A DNA stretch of 64,000 nt. Origin: Pseudovibrio sp000156235. GTDB lineage: Bacteria; Pseudomonadota; Alphaproteobacteria; Rhizobiales; Stappiaceae. A program made the translations under genes and the position numbers. The first letter of the stretch is position 1. Every line of letters starts with the position of its first letter. Location of the stretch: positions 310,001-374,000 of the forward strand of contig NZ_DS996805.1 of NCBI RefSeq assembly GCF_000156235.1, in the 5' to 3' direction. Of this stretch, positions 18,301 through 25,637 are shown piece after piece. The notes beneath the pieces are model-generated. The model was not told the DNA's origin, did not search any database, and worked only from the letters and a program-made list of their open reading frames with translations.

Positions 18301-18552
18301 TTTAGCGGCAATGCTAATCTGAAGAGCCGGAAGCTGGATATGGCAGGTACATTTGTACCGGCTTATGCGCTGAACAACCTGTTCGCCAAGCTGCCTGTGA
18401 TTGGCCTCATTCTTGGTGGTGGATCTTCTGATGAAGGGCTGTTTGGTGTGACTTACAAGCTGGATGGTACTTTCGAGAAGCCGCAGTTTCAGGTCAATCC
18501 GGTCTCCGCGATTGCACCGGGTGTTTTCCGCCGGATCTTTGAGTTTAAGTAG
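15352..18552 (+). CDS. AsmA/YhdP-like (DUF3971) envelope protein
   Basis: A protein of over 1066 residues with an AsmA-type C-terminal region, rich in repeating beta strands. Relatives (YhdP, TamB, AsmA) are inner-membrane-anchored bridges thought to move phospholipid to the outer membrane. The coordinates use the TTG at 15352, but that codon lies in the middle of the transmembrane helix. The same frame stays open back to 15181 and encodes a basic stretch (RRFKRRVVWG) leading into the helix. No ATG, GTG or TTG occurs upstream in that frame, so the start may be a rare codon such as the ATT at 15247, preceded by CAGGGA. The last 8 bases overlap the opposing methyltransferase gene. Confidence 0.82.
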   Translation: MTIGFGGYRLMSGPVSVPYLVDWAIRQFESKALNVTVGSAQFDLFGDNGSRIILEDSLIRVKGRTAATVLLPRAEIGINLSGLLTGDLEITSVALERPSATIRLASGSEPLPRVQNRVVAIDKFSVIAVEELKRWHLEKVAIEYGRLVINTQGEEFVADGIDANAVLLDDLSFAVNAKIVGREGDWSWDLKRTVTPETGVRNISVNLRDASLRDLLPTHSFARDDKLASTRLSVEASAELWATGEFVSADMNVRTSPIFIRTAPDNSITVDEAYLDLKLQRDTPDIIVGRSYLRRKNTRVVFGGVLQPPVTEGAEWNYSLGSREIVLAPADVNSPPLLFPDAYASGSFDPANSLISIERARAVGLDADINVAGSFYYGQPGPSLALSVYTPSLSFGEVLQVWPTITAPKTRDWLINHLGPGRVDNVYLDLALGPAAFDGDKATPAWQGNGLTATFDVIDGSIKALKSLPVVRDLTGSGKIENEDFSISGTNGHFRMQDGNIVKVPEVQFAIKKIAGPGIQPAELSVVVTGRADDLGVLADSEPINALDGFSVVPADLSGTGEVRVEASFPLAKNLKVKDVDWRANLDLKDFSSKAKISGQTIENADLIVQADTKQTLITGKGKLNGFQSEIDLSTSRDGSGGEDRQGVTFVANAKDLKDYGVDLQDYIKGPIKVSYEDSGGAQVFELDLAKASINVREVGWSKVPGVRATARFRVTSSGNAKTLHNFSFLSEGVEVRGNLKIDSSGKLSLADFSAFNLRPNDNAKMTVRPRRGGGYKVVLNAERFDGRALLDSFGGDGGSSAGKGRRDVVEVDLSFRRLIGYRGVQASNVRVDGLFRGESPVDLTVSGATSSRGQFNFTVGGEGKHRFAKGKLNNTGEFLRFMDIFPRMRGGSGRVDIQMPSDTNWAGQLTVTNFSITEDPAIKALKGIKPREIRGSRNSEVYSAAVNSGEASFQKMRMQFSRNGDTLNVSKGTLSGAIIGGTFSGNANLKSRKLDMAGTFVPAYALNNLFAKLPVIGLILGGGSSDEGLFGVTYKLDGTFEKPQFQVNPVSAIAPGVFRRIFEFK

Positions 18553-19306
18553 TGCTTACAGGGAGGTAGGCTGCGAAGCGCATGCACACGTAGTCTGCTT
18601 CCCAACCGTTTTCTTTTGAGTAGAGATCCGGTTTCAGGCGTTTGATCGTCTCTTTGTAAAACCGTTTTTTATGTGCCTCGCTGAGCTCTTCTGTCAGGCT
18701 GCCGGTAAAGAGCTCCAGCCAACCCTTCATACCCGTTTCCAGTGGCGTCCTGCGTTCTATCTCCGTGTGATAGGTGAGCGAAAACCCTGCCTCTTTTAGG
18801 GCATGCATGTAGGTCTTAGGAGATGGGAAGATCCAGGGGCTTTTGTAGGGACCGAAATCTCTGTTCTCAGCAAACACGTTTTCCATGGCAGAACGGATGA
18901 TCCGGCAGTTTCGGTCACAGCCCATTTCGCCTACAAACCGTCCTCCCGGTTTCAGGGCTTTGACAACACCGCGAATGACACCTTTGTAGTCCTGCATCCA
19001 ATGAAGGGCGGCGTTGGAGAAGACGGCGTTGAATTCATTTTCAAACTCAAGCTTTTCGCCGGACATGAGCAGGGTCTTGATGCCTTTCTCATCGGCTTGC
19101 CGGAGTATGTCTTCTGCGGTGTCGATGCCGGTGACGAGTGCGCCGCGGTTTTGGATTTGCGCAGCCAGTGTGCCTTCACCGCAGCCGAGGTCCAGAATGA
19201 TTTCTCCCGGCTCTACAGAGAGCAGCTCAAGTGCATCCTGCCCGAAGTCGGGGACATAGGCGGCGTGTTTGAGATACTGCTGTGCGTTCCAGTTCTGCAG
19301 GACCAT
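18545..19306 (-). CDS. Class I SAM-dependent methyltransferase (trans-aconitate methyltransferase-like)
   Basis: A 253-residue Rossmann methyltransferase. Motif I is LDLGCGEGTLAAQI, followed by the acidic residue in GIDTAEDI and motif IV SNAALHWM. The overall pattern resembles Tam (trans-aconitate 2-methyltransferase), but the substrate cannot be assigned. A GGAG site precedes the ATG at 19306. Its 3' end overlaps the AsmA-like gene tail to tail by 8 bases. Confidence 0.85.
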   Translation of the reverse strand: MVLQNWNAQQYLKHAAYVPDFGQDALELLSVEPGEIILDLGCGEGTLAAQIQNRGALVTGIDTAEDILRQADEKGIKTLLMSGEKLEFENEFNAVFSNAALHWMQDYKGVIRGVVKALKPGGRFVGEMGCDRNCRIIRSAMENVFAENRDFGPYKSPWIFPSPKTYMHALKEAGFSLTYHTEIERRTPLETGMKGWLELFTGSLTEELSEAHKKRFYKETIKRLKPDLYSKENGWEADYVCMRFAAYLPVSTT

Positions 19307-19413
19307 GGATTAGCTCCGTCATTCCTGAGTAGAGGGTACCGGAAGGAGCCTAGTTCTGAGTGCAAGTTTCTGCGCGTAATTGGTTAAATTTGCGCTGTTT
19401 GTGAGCAAAGAAA

Positions 19414-19437
19414 AAGCCGGGTGTTGTGACCCGGCTT
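19414..19437 (-). terminator. Intrinsic terminator of tyrS
   Basis: AAGCCGGGT / ACCCGGCTT stem with a 6-base loop, followed on the minus strand by TTTCTTT. Confidence 0.85.
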
Positions 19438-19464
19438 CTCTGAATTCTTTGTGCTGTCAGTCGG

Positions 19465-20718
19465 TTAGACTGGCTTAACAAGAACGTGCTTTTTCTTGCC
19501 GAGGGACAGCTTGATGACGCCGTCGTCGGTCAGGTCCGCTTCGGTGATCTCGCGGGTGTGATCCTGTTCCGCTTTATCATTGATGCGAACAGCACCGCCT
19601 TTGATGTTGCGGCGGACTTCACCGTTGGAGGTGCACAGGCCTGCGGTTACGAACACGTTGAGGATACCAATGCCGTCGTTCAGCTCTGCAGCTGCGATCT
19701 CGATGGTTGGCAGGCCAGCAGCGTTTGCACCTTCTTCAAAGGCCTTGCGAGCGGTCTCAGCAGCTTTCTCAGCTTCTTCACGGCCATGGAGCAGAGCGGT
19801 TGCTTCGGTTGCCAGAACCTTCTTGGCTTCGTTGATGCCTGCACCTTCAAGAGCTGCCAGACGCTTGATTTCGTCCATTGGCAGAATGGTGAAGAGTTTC
19901 AAGAACTTCTCTACGTCAGCATCTTCGGTGTTGCGCCAGAACTGCCAGTAATCGTAGGGGCTGAGCATGTCAGCGTTGAGCCATACGGCGCCTGCTGCGG
20001 TCTTGCCCATCTTTGCGCCGGATGCAGTGGTCAGCAGCGGCGTGGTGAGAGCGAAGAGTTCTTTGTCTGCGAGGCGGCGGCCAAGGTCGACGCCGGAGAG
20101 AATGTTGGACCACTGGTCAGAGCCACCCATCTGCAAGCGGCAGCCGGTGCGGCGGTGGATTTCGAGGTAATCGTAGCCCTGCAGCAGCATGTAGTTGAAC
20201 TCGAGGAATGATAGGTGCTGCTCGCGTTCCAGACGCAGGCGCACGCTGTCGCGCTGGATCATCTGGTTGACAGAGAAGTAGCGGCCTACGTCGCGCAGGA
20301 AGTCCATGTAGTTGAGTTTCAGGAGCCAATCGGCGTTGTCCATCATCATTGCGTCAGATGGACCATCACCAAACTTCAGAAACTTTTCAAAGACTTGCTT
20401 GATGCCGTTCTTGTTGTCTTCGATGGTTTCATCGGTCAGAACCTTGCGGCTTTCGTCCTTGCCAGTTGGATCACCAACGCGGGTTGTACCACTGCCCATC
20501 AGGGTGATAGCGCGGTGACCAGCCTGCTGGAACCAATAGAGCATCATGATCTGCACGAGGGAGCCGACGTGCAGGCTGCTCGCGGTACAGTCAAAGCCAA
20601 TATATGCGGTGACGGTCTCGTTGGCGCACAGCTCGTCCAGCCCTTCGGCGTTGGAGAGTTGGTGCAGAAAACCGCGTTCTTCCATTGTCCGCATAAATTC
20701 GGATTTATATGAGCTCAT
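19465..20718 (-). CDS. tyrS: Tyrosyl-tRNA synthetase
   Basis: Charges tRNA-Tyr in the cytoplasm. The protein has 417 residues, the usual length for the bacterial TyrS type with a C-terminal S4 RNA-binding domain. The HIGH-like motif is in ASSLHVGSL, the KMSKS-like loop reads GAKMGKTAAGA, and the tyrosine pocket region around QGYDYLEIH is present. The S4 domain occupies the last ~65 residues. It is a single-gene unit with its own terminator. Confidence 0.96.
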   Translation of the reverse strand: MSSYKSEFMRTMEERGFLHQLSNAEGLDELCANETVTAYIGFDCTASSLHVGSLVQIMMLYWFQQAGHRAITLMGSGTTRVGDPTGKDESRKVLTDETIEDNKNGIKQVFEKFLKFGDGPSDAMMMDNADWLLKLNYMDFLRDVGRYFSVNQMIQRDSVRLRLEREQHLSFLEFNYMLLQGYDYLEIHRRTGCRLQMGGSDQWSNILSGVDLGRRLADKELFALTTPLLTTASGAKMGKTAAGAVWLNADMLSPYDYWQFWRNTEDADVEKFLKLFTILPMDEIKRLAALEGAGINEAKKVLATEATALLHGREEAEKAAETARKAFEEGANAAGLPTIEIAAAELNDGIGILNVFVTAGLCTSNGEVRRNIKGGAVRINDKAEQDHTREITEADLTDDGVIKLSLGKKKHVLVKPV

Positions 20719-20911
20719 TGGTCAAGCCTGTTCAATTTACTGAGTATTTCCAAGTTGAAAGGTCTATACCTGAGTTTTTGCCGGGATTCACTCGTTTTTT
20801 CTGGAAAGCCCAAAAGGTATGCGGGGCTTCTGGGATTGTGCGGGTAAATTGGATGGTTGCTTTGTGGGAGCAGTGCTGCAACGCCGTGTAGTGTGGTGGC
20901 TCTTTTGAGGT

Positions 20912-21292
20912 TCAGAGCGGAATGCGACCGAATTTCAGGAGGTTACCGTGCGGGTCGTGGATGTAGAATTCTTCCATGTCCCAGGGGCGTTTGGCGAGTG
21001 GAGTGAGGCGGGGTTCGCTTTTGCCGTCTTCTGGAAGGCCGAGTTTGCGGAATTCTTCGTGGAGAGCTGCGATTGGGCCGCCGCGAAAATACACACTGCT
21101 GTTTTCGCAGAGGTGCTTTTCTGTGGTGAGCCAGAAGTGGATTTCCAGATTGTCCCGTCGCAGAATCAGGAAATCATCGCGCTCGTAGATGACGTTGGTA
21201 AAACCCAGCTTGCCTGCGTAAAACGCTTTTGTTTCCTGAATGTTGAGGGATGGAAGCGTGGGTAGAAGTTCAATTGTATCGGCTGTTGTCAT
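20912..21292 (-). CDS. VOC family protein (glyoxalase/bleomycin-resistance type)
   Basis: About 126 residues in the vicinal-oxygen-chelate fold. Two beta-alpha-beta-beta-beta halves are recognisable: LPSLNIQETKAFYAGKLGF at the start and FYIHDPHGNLLKFG at the end. The family includes glyoxalases, dioxygenases and drug-binding resistance proteins, and which one applies is not evident. I begin at the ATG at 21292. A frame extension to 21355 would run through a perfect 11-bp inverted repeat that looks regulatory instead of coding. Confidence 0.8.
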   Translation of the reverse strand: MTTADTIELLPTLPSLNIQETKAFYAGKLGFTNVIYERDDFLILRRDNLEIHFWLTTEKHLCENSSVYFRGGPIAALHEEFRKLGLPEDGKSEPRLTPLAKRPWDMEEFYIHDPHGNLLKFGRIPL

Positions 21293-21301
21293 CACCAGAA
21301 T

Positions 21302-21336
21302 CTCTAAAATATGAATGTGAATGGTATATTTTAGAG
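21302..21336. promoter_or_regulatory. 11-bp perfect inverted repeat before the VOC gene
   Basis: CTCTAAAATAT and ATATTTTAGAG, separated by 13 bases, end 10 bases upstream of the VOC start codon. It could be an operator covering the promoter or an RNA hairpin near the ribosome site. Confidence 0.55.
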
Positions 21337-21368
21337 GGGAGCAACCACATTGCAATGGCCAAAAGAAA

Positions 21369-21401
21369 ACCCCGTGACCTTCTCGAAGGCTCTAACGGGG
21401 T
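21369..21401 (-). terminator. Intrinsic terminator in gene-poor stretch
   Basis: ACCCCGT/ACGGGGT outer stem with a CCTT/AAGG inner stem, followed on the minus strand by TTTCTTTT. No known gene lies directly upstream on that strand. Confidence 0.65.
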
Positions 21402-21761
21402 CTTGCTTTTCTGGTTGGATCGCCGCGATTTACCGTTTCAAGGCTATATGCTTGGGCGTCTTATATGATTTCTCGCCCTTGTACGTCCGGGTTCGATCCT
21501 TGCTTACCGCCTGATGACGCTCAGTCGTGCAGGCCGTTTTGTAGTGCCGATATATTGTGGCATCCTGCAGAGGGTCTTCATAAGTGCCGAATTGCCTTTA
21601 TAAACACCGTACAACATGCAGGTCCGGTGGAGTCATTGGCTCTCCTTTTGTTGACCTGTTCCTAACGTAGGAACGGTCGGCATTTCTTTCAAGAGAAGGG
21701 GGAGAAAATAGTTAGTACCGGTTTGCCCTGATCATTTCACTTTTTGAAAAAGTGTAAAAAG

Positions 21762-21785
21762 AAGGCGACCTTAGAAGGCCGCCTT
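21762..21785 (-). terminator. Intrinsic terminator downstream of marR
   Basis: AAGGCG/CGCCTT stem extended by CCTT/AAGG with one mismatch, then CTTTTTAC on the minus strand. It lies ~215 bases after the MarR-type gene. Confidence 0.6.
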
Positions 21786-21999
21786 TAAAAGGTATGCGGG
21801 TCTAATCAGCACGGTCAGTTGCTGATAACCTTGCTGCACTTAAACGCAGTTTCGTGACGGGGTGATGACATATCCCCCTTTGCGCTCATATGTGCGTTGG
21901 TTTGCGTTCTTTTGTGTTTTTCTGCGTTGCTGTGTTGAGGCTGTTGTGACGCTCTTAGAAAGCCTTTTGGTACCAGCCTCCCATGGTCGCTGAAAAAAT

Positions 22000-22425
22000 C
22001 TAAAGCAGCGTTTTGAGAGCTTCTGCCAGCTGCATGGCGTTGTCCGCGCTGACTTTTGTGTCGAGCTTTTCTTCCAGCATGCGTTCGTAGGTCTGCCACA
22101 TCTGAGCGCGGAGGTCTTTTCCCTTCCCGGTGATGTAGAGGGTCTTGCCGCGTTTGTCTTTTGGGGCTGGTTTGCTTTCGACCAGTGCTGCCTTGGCGAG
22201 AGACTGGATGACGCGGGAAAGGTTGGCCTGTTGGAAGAGGACACGTTCTTCCAGCTCGAACTGACGCAGGCCGTCGGGGGCGTTCTCCAGCTCCCAGAGG
22301 ATGTCGTACCACGACAGAGGGGGAAATCTTTCTGCTTTAAAGGCGCTCTCAATCTCCGTGTAGATGGTCTTTTGCACCCGGTTCAGGGCGATCCAGAGAG
22401 AGACTGACTCTTTGCTGACAGACAT
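22000..22425 (-). CDS. MarR family transcriptional regulator
   Basis: A 141-residue winged-helix regulator. The helix-turn-helix (LEERVLFQQANLSRVIQSLA) and the basic wing (KDKRGKTLYITGKG) are clear. The start is the ATG at 22425 with GAGG 5 bases upstream. The gene diverges from yceI across a short region holding an 8-bp inverted repeat (22480-22501). It therefore probably represses itself and yceI in response to a small ligand. The ligand is unknown. Confidence 0.92.
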   Translation of the reverse strand: MSVSKESVSLWIALNRVQKTIYTEIESAFKAERFPPLSWYDILWELENAPDGLRQFELEERVLFQQANLSRVIQSLAKAALVESKPAPKDKRGKTLYITGKGKDLRAQMWQTYERMLEEKLDTKVSADNAMQLAEALKTLL

Positions 22426-22479
22426 CACATCCTCGTTATTTTTGCATTCAGGACTTGAAACGTGTTTCTATTCATTTAG

Positions 22480-22501
22480 ATGTATATACATGCATATACA
22501 T
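22480..22501. promoter_or_regulatory. Candidate MarR operator between marR and yceI
   Basis: ATGTATAT-ACATGC-ATATACAT, a perfect 8-bp inverted repeat of the size MarR dimers bind, in the divergent promoter region. A second repeat ATTGA-N7-TCAAT lies just downstream at 22504-22520. Confidence 0.55.
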
Positions 22502-22592
22502 TAATTGACTATAAATCAATGGGTTAATGGATGTGCACCTATGAAAAGCTACAGTTTTATGTGGCAGACAGGGATATGAGGCAGGAAACAGC

Positions 22593-23189
22593 ATGAAGCA
22601 TTTCACAAAATTTGCCGTTGTTGCGGCATCGCTTGCATTCACCGCATCGGCGCAGGCTGCAAGCTACAAGTTTGACCCGACACACACCGAGGTGCGCTTT
22701 TACTACAACCATGCGGGCCTGAGCGAACAGTCCGGTGAGTGGAAGGTGGTTCGCGGGGACGTGGAGTTTGATCCGGAAAAGATTGAAGAGACCAAAGTTT
22801 CCGTGGTCATTGACCCAGCCAGCATTGATACGGGTGTTGAGGCGCTGGATGAGCATATGAAGAACTCTGACTTCTTCGACGTAGAGAAGTATCCGGAGAT
22901 TACCTTTGTTTCCACGAGTGTGAAACAGACCAGTGCGACTGGTGTCACGCTGGTGGGAGATCTGACCATCAAGGACCAGAAGCATCCGGTGGAGCTGGAC
23001 TTTAAGCTCAATCACAATGGTCCGCACCCGCTTGGCAGTTACTTTGACTACTATCAGGGCCAGTGGATTGGCGTAGAGGGCACAGGGGAGATCCTGCGCA
23101 GTGATTTTGGTGTGGGCATGTTTGCGCCGCTGACCAGTGATCGTGTGCGTCTGGAGATCTCTGCGGAGATGCGTGAGGGCGGCTGGTAA
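22593..23189 (+). CDS. yceI: YceI family periplasmic lipid-binding protein
   Basis: A 198-residue lipocalin-like YceI protein with a signal peptide cut at AQA-ASYK. Family signatures are YKFDPTHTEVRFYYNH near the start and the VKVDLDFK-like strand LDFKLNHNG. These proteins bind isoprenoid chains in the periplasm and are often induced by stress. The gene is divergent from marR and ends at a strong terminator. Confidence 0.9.
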   Translation: MKHFTKFAVVAASLAFTASAQAASYKFDPTHTEVRFYYNHAGLSEQSGEWKVVRGDVEFDPEKIEETKVSVVIDPASIDTGVEALDEHMKNSDFFDVEKYPEITFVSTSVKQTSATGVTLVGDLTIKDQKHPVELDFKLNHNGPHPLGSYFDYYQGQWIGVEGTGEILRSDFGVGMFAPLTSDRVRLEISAEMREGGW

Positions 23190-23250
23190 GTTTGCCTGAT
23201 GCAGCTTTGTATCGCCTGATGTGATCAGTGCAGCGTGCTCTTTAAAAAAC

Positions 23251-23280
23251 AAAACCCCGACTGGGGCCAGTCGGGGTTTT
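23251..23280. terminator. Bidirectional terminator between yceI and glnA
   Basis: A perfect 14-bp stem (AAAACCCCGACTGG / CCAGTCGGGGTTTT) with a GG loop. It lies between two converging genes. Confidence 0.92.
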
Positions 23281-23372
23281 ATTGTGTCTAAATGACGGGG
23301 CTGCTTTGGATGGGCGTATCCGCTTGGAGATACGCCCGGGGTGCATTGGAGTTAAAACAGCCGCTTCATAAA

Positions 23373-24782
23373 TTAGACGGAGTAGTACATGTCGAACTCA
23401 ACTGGGTGAGGGGTCATGTCTGTACGCAGGACTTCTTCCATCTTCAGCTCGATGTATGCGTCGATCTGGTCGTCGTCGAACACGCCGCCTGCTTTGAGGT
23501 ATTCACGGTCAGCATCGAGGCTTTCCAGAGCTTCACGCAGAGATGCTGCAACAGTTGGAATCTCGGAGAGTTCTTCTGCTGGCAGATCGTACAGGTTCTT
23601 ATCCATTGCATCACCAGGATGGATCTTGTTCTTGATACCATCAAGGCCAGCCATCAGCTGTGCAGCGAACGCCAGGTATGGGTTTGCTGTTGGATCTGGG
23701 AAGCGAACTTCAACGCGCTTGCCTTTTGGAGAAGATGTGAATGGAATACGGCAGGACGCAGAACGGTTCTGGGAAGAGTATGCCAGAAGAACTGGAGCCT
23801 CATAGCCCGGTACCAGACGCTTGTAAGAGTTGGTGGACGCGTTGGTGAACGCGTTCAGGGATTTTGCGTGCTTCAGGATGCCGCCGATGAAGTACAGAGC
23901 GTTCTCGGAAAGGTCAGCATACTGGCTGCCAGCAAAAGTTGGCTTGCCTTCGTCCCAGATGGAGAAGTGGCAGTGCATGCCGGTGCCGTTGTCGCCGAAG
24001 ACTGGCTTAGGCATGAAGGTTGCGGATTTGCCATAAGCGTGAGCAACTTGGTGAACCACGTACTTGTAGATCTGCATGTGGTCAGCACAAGTGGTCAGGG
24101 TCTGGAACTGCATGCCGAGTTCGTGCTGAGCAGCCGCCACTTCGTGGTGGTGCTTTTCAACTTTTACGCCCATGTCGGACATTACGGTCAGCATTTCAGA
24201 GCGGATGTCCTGACAGCTGTCGATTGGAGGAACCGGGAAGTAACCACCTTTTGTACGTGGACGGTGGCCGAGGTTGCCGGATTCGTACTCGCTGTCCATG
24301 TTGGATGGCAGTTCGGAACAGTCCAGCTTGAAGCCGGTGTTGTATGGGTCTGCTGCGAAGCGAACGTCGTCGAAGATGAAGAACTCAGCTTCTGGGCCAA
24401 CGAACACGGTGTCACCAGCGCCACATGCTTTTACATAGGCTTCAGCGCGCTTTGCAGTCATGCGTGGGTCGCGGTTGTAACCTTCACCTGTACGTGGGTC
24501 GAGAACGTCACAGAAGATGGACATGGTGGACTGCGCGAAGAATGGGTCGACGTGAGCTGTTTCCGGATCTGGCATCAGCATCATGTCGGATTCGTTGATT
24601 GCTTTCCAACCACCGATAGAGGAACCGTCAAATGCTACGCCCTCTGCAAACATGTCTTCGTTCACCTGGGAGATATCCATGGTGACGTGCTGCAGCTTGC
24701 CGCGCGGATCAGAAAAACGAAGATCTACGAACTTTACGTCTTTTTCCTGGATTTCTTTCAAGACATCAGCGGAGGTTGTCAT
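23373..24782 (-). CDS. glnA: Glutamine synthetase type I
   Basis: Makes glutamine from glutamate, ammonia and ATP. Length 469 residues, as in GSI-beta enzymes. The N-terminal DLRFSDPRGKLQH, the ATP-binding region KGGYFPVPP, the FGDNGTGMHCHFS loop and the adenylylation tyrosine Y398 (NLYDLPAEE) are present. Activity is thus probably controlled by GlnE and PII. It follows glnB by 119 bases and is probably transcribed with it from the sigma-54 promoter upstream of glnB. Confidence 0.97.
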   Translation of the reverse strand: MTTSADVLKEIQEKDVKFVDLRFSDPRGKLQHVTMDISQVNEDMFAEGVAFDGSSIGGWKAINESDMMLMPDPETAHVDPFFAQSTMSIFCDVLDPRTGEGYNRDPRMTAKRAEAYVKACGAGDTVFVGPEAEFFIFDDVRFAADPYNTGFKLDCSELPSNMDSEYESGNLGHRPRTKGGYFPVPPIDSCQDIRSEMLTVMSDMGVKVEKHHHEVAAAQHELGMQFQTLTTCADHMQIYKYVVHQVAHAYGKSATFMPKPVFGDNGTGMHCHFSIWDEGKPTFAGSQYADLSENALYFIGGILKHAKSLNAFTNASTNSYKRLVPGYEAPVLLAYSSQNRSASCRIPFTSSPKGKRVEVRFPDPTANPYLAFAAQLMAGLDGIKNKIHPGDAMDKNLYDLPAEELSEIPTVAASLREALESLDADREYLKAGGVFDDDQIDAYIELKMEEVLRTDMTPHPVEFDMYYSV

Positions 24783-24901
24783 AACTTCCTATTCCTCTTA
24801 TTAAAATCGCCAGTGGCGCAGTGTTGTAAACTAGAAGACCAAGCGCGCGGGACTGTTCCCCCCAATTTGTCACCGGTCCCCATTTATCCCTAAGGAATTA
24901 C

Positions 24902-25240
24902 TTAAACGGCGTCTTCGCCGGTCTCACCGGTACGGATACGGATCGCTTCTTCGATGGAAGAGACGAAGATTTTACCGTCACCGATACGACCGGTTTGTGC
25001 TGCGTCGCGAATAGCTTCGACAGCTTTGTCGACAAGATCGTCATTGAGTACGATTTCCACCTTCACCTTTGGCAGGAAGTCGACCACGTATTCAGCGCCG
25101 CGGTAGAGTTCCGTATGACCTTTCTGGCGGCCAAAACCTTTTGCCTCGGTAACGGTGATCCCCTGAAGGCCAACCTCCTGAAGTGCTTCTTTCACTTCAT
25201 CCAGTTTGAACGGCTTAATGATCGCCTCAATTTTCTTCAT
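24902..25240 (-). CDS. glnB: Nitrogen regulatory protein P-II
   Basis: A 112-residue PII signal protein that senses 2-oxoglutarate and ATP and steers GlnE, NtrB and other partners. The start MKKIEAIIKPFKLDEVKEAL is the PII signature. The T-loop with the uridylylation tyrosine reads TELYRGAEYVVDFLPK, and the C-terminal signature is TGRIGDGKIFV. I choose the ATG at 25240, which gives the canonical length, over the GTG at 25249. It heads the glnB-glnA unit. Confidence 0.96.
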   Translation of the reverse strand: MKKIEAIIKPFKLDEVKEALQEVGLQGITVTEAKGFGRQKGHTELYRGAEYVVDFLPKVKVEIVLNDDLVDKAVEAIRDAAQTGRIGDGKIFVSSIEEAIRIRTGETGEDAV

Positions 25241-25355
25241 GGTCGTCACACTCTCAGTTCGTCTTGTATCTGCACCGCGTCTGGTCTGGCATGCTCTATA
25301 GAATGACCGTTACGTGTGCAGAAAGTTCGCGATTCAAAACTTACGGAAATATGAA

Positions 25356-25371
25356 TGCAGAAACCGTGCCA
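25356..25371 (-). promoter_or_regulatory. Sigma-54 promoter of glnB-glnA
   Basis: TGGCACGGTTTCTGCA on the minus strand. The -24 GG and -12 GC are exactly ten bases apart and the TGGCAC box is perfect. It lies ~116 bases upstream of the glnB start, as expected for nitrogen-regulated glnBA. Confidence 0.8.
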
Positions 25372-25458
25372 GTTTTGAAATTTTCTTAAAAAGCCACAAA
25401 AGCGGGCATTTCGCTCCCTCAATAATAATGGGAAAGTGCATCTGAAATATATCTGGTG

Positions 25459-25475
25459 CACAAACACTGCGCAGG
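25459..25475. promoter_or_regulatory. NtrC-like enhancer site
   Basis: TGC-N11-GCA, the conserved core of NtrC sites, about 95 bases upstream of the sigma-54 promoter, a normal enhancer distance. Confidence 0.5.
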
Positions 25476-25637
25476 ATGGTTAAAAAATAGGCAGTGTACG
25501 TTTTGTTCATCTCGCCAGAAACTAGGTGTTGGTTCCTTATGCAAGGCAGGGTTATGGTTGGAGCAGCAAAAGCTGATGCAGTTTCTCACGCGTTCTGATC
25601 AGGTCCTTTTTTAGGAGCGCGTTTAAAGGAGCGAGTG

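Larger units (their letters stand above)
21356..21999. other. Gene-poor stretch with two minus-strand terminators
   Basis: No recognised gene in ~640 bases. On the minus strand there is an AAAGGAGAG ribosome-like site before an ATG at 21636 that opens only a 12-codon frame. A 37-codon frame starting at an ATG (21622) follows. Two intrinsic terminators on the same strand (21762-21785 and 21369-21401) bracket this segment, as expected for a small RNA or tiny mRNA. The perfect palindrome CACTTTTTGAAAAAGTG lies at 21738-21754. Confidence 0.4.
25250..25637. other. glnB upstream region
   Basis: About 390 bases between the divergent glnB and VOC genes. It contains a sigma-54 promoter and an NtrC-like site for glnB (listed separately) and an AAAGGAG ribosome site for the VOC gene. 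No gene is seen. Confidence 0.6.

Noticed and set aside
21481..21530. A GGGTTCGATCC segment resembling the T-loop of tRNA or tmRNA
   Set aside because: The flanking bases cannot form the T-stem and no acceptor stem, D-arm or tag-peptide coding segment was found nearby.
23292..24893. A 533-codon plus-strand frame opposite glnA
   Set aside because: It lies antisense to a complete, conserved glutamine synthetase; its length is a by-product of codon bias and its composition (Cys/Trp/His-rich) is unnatural.
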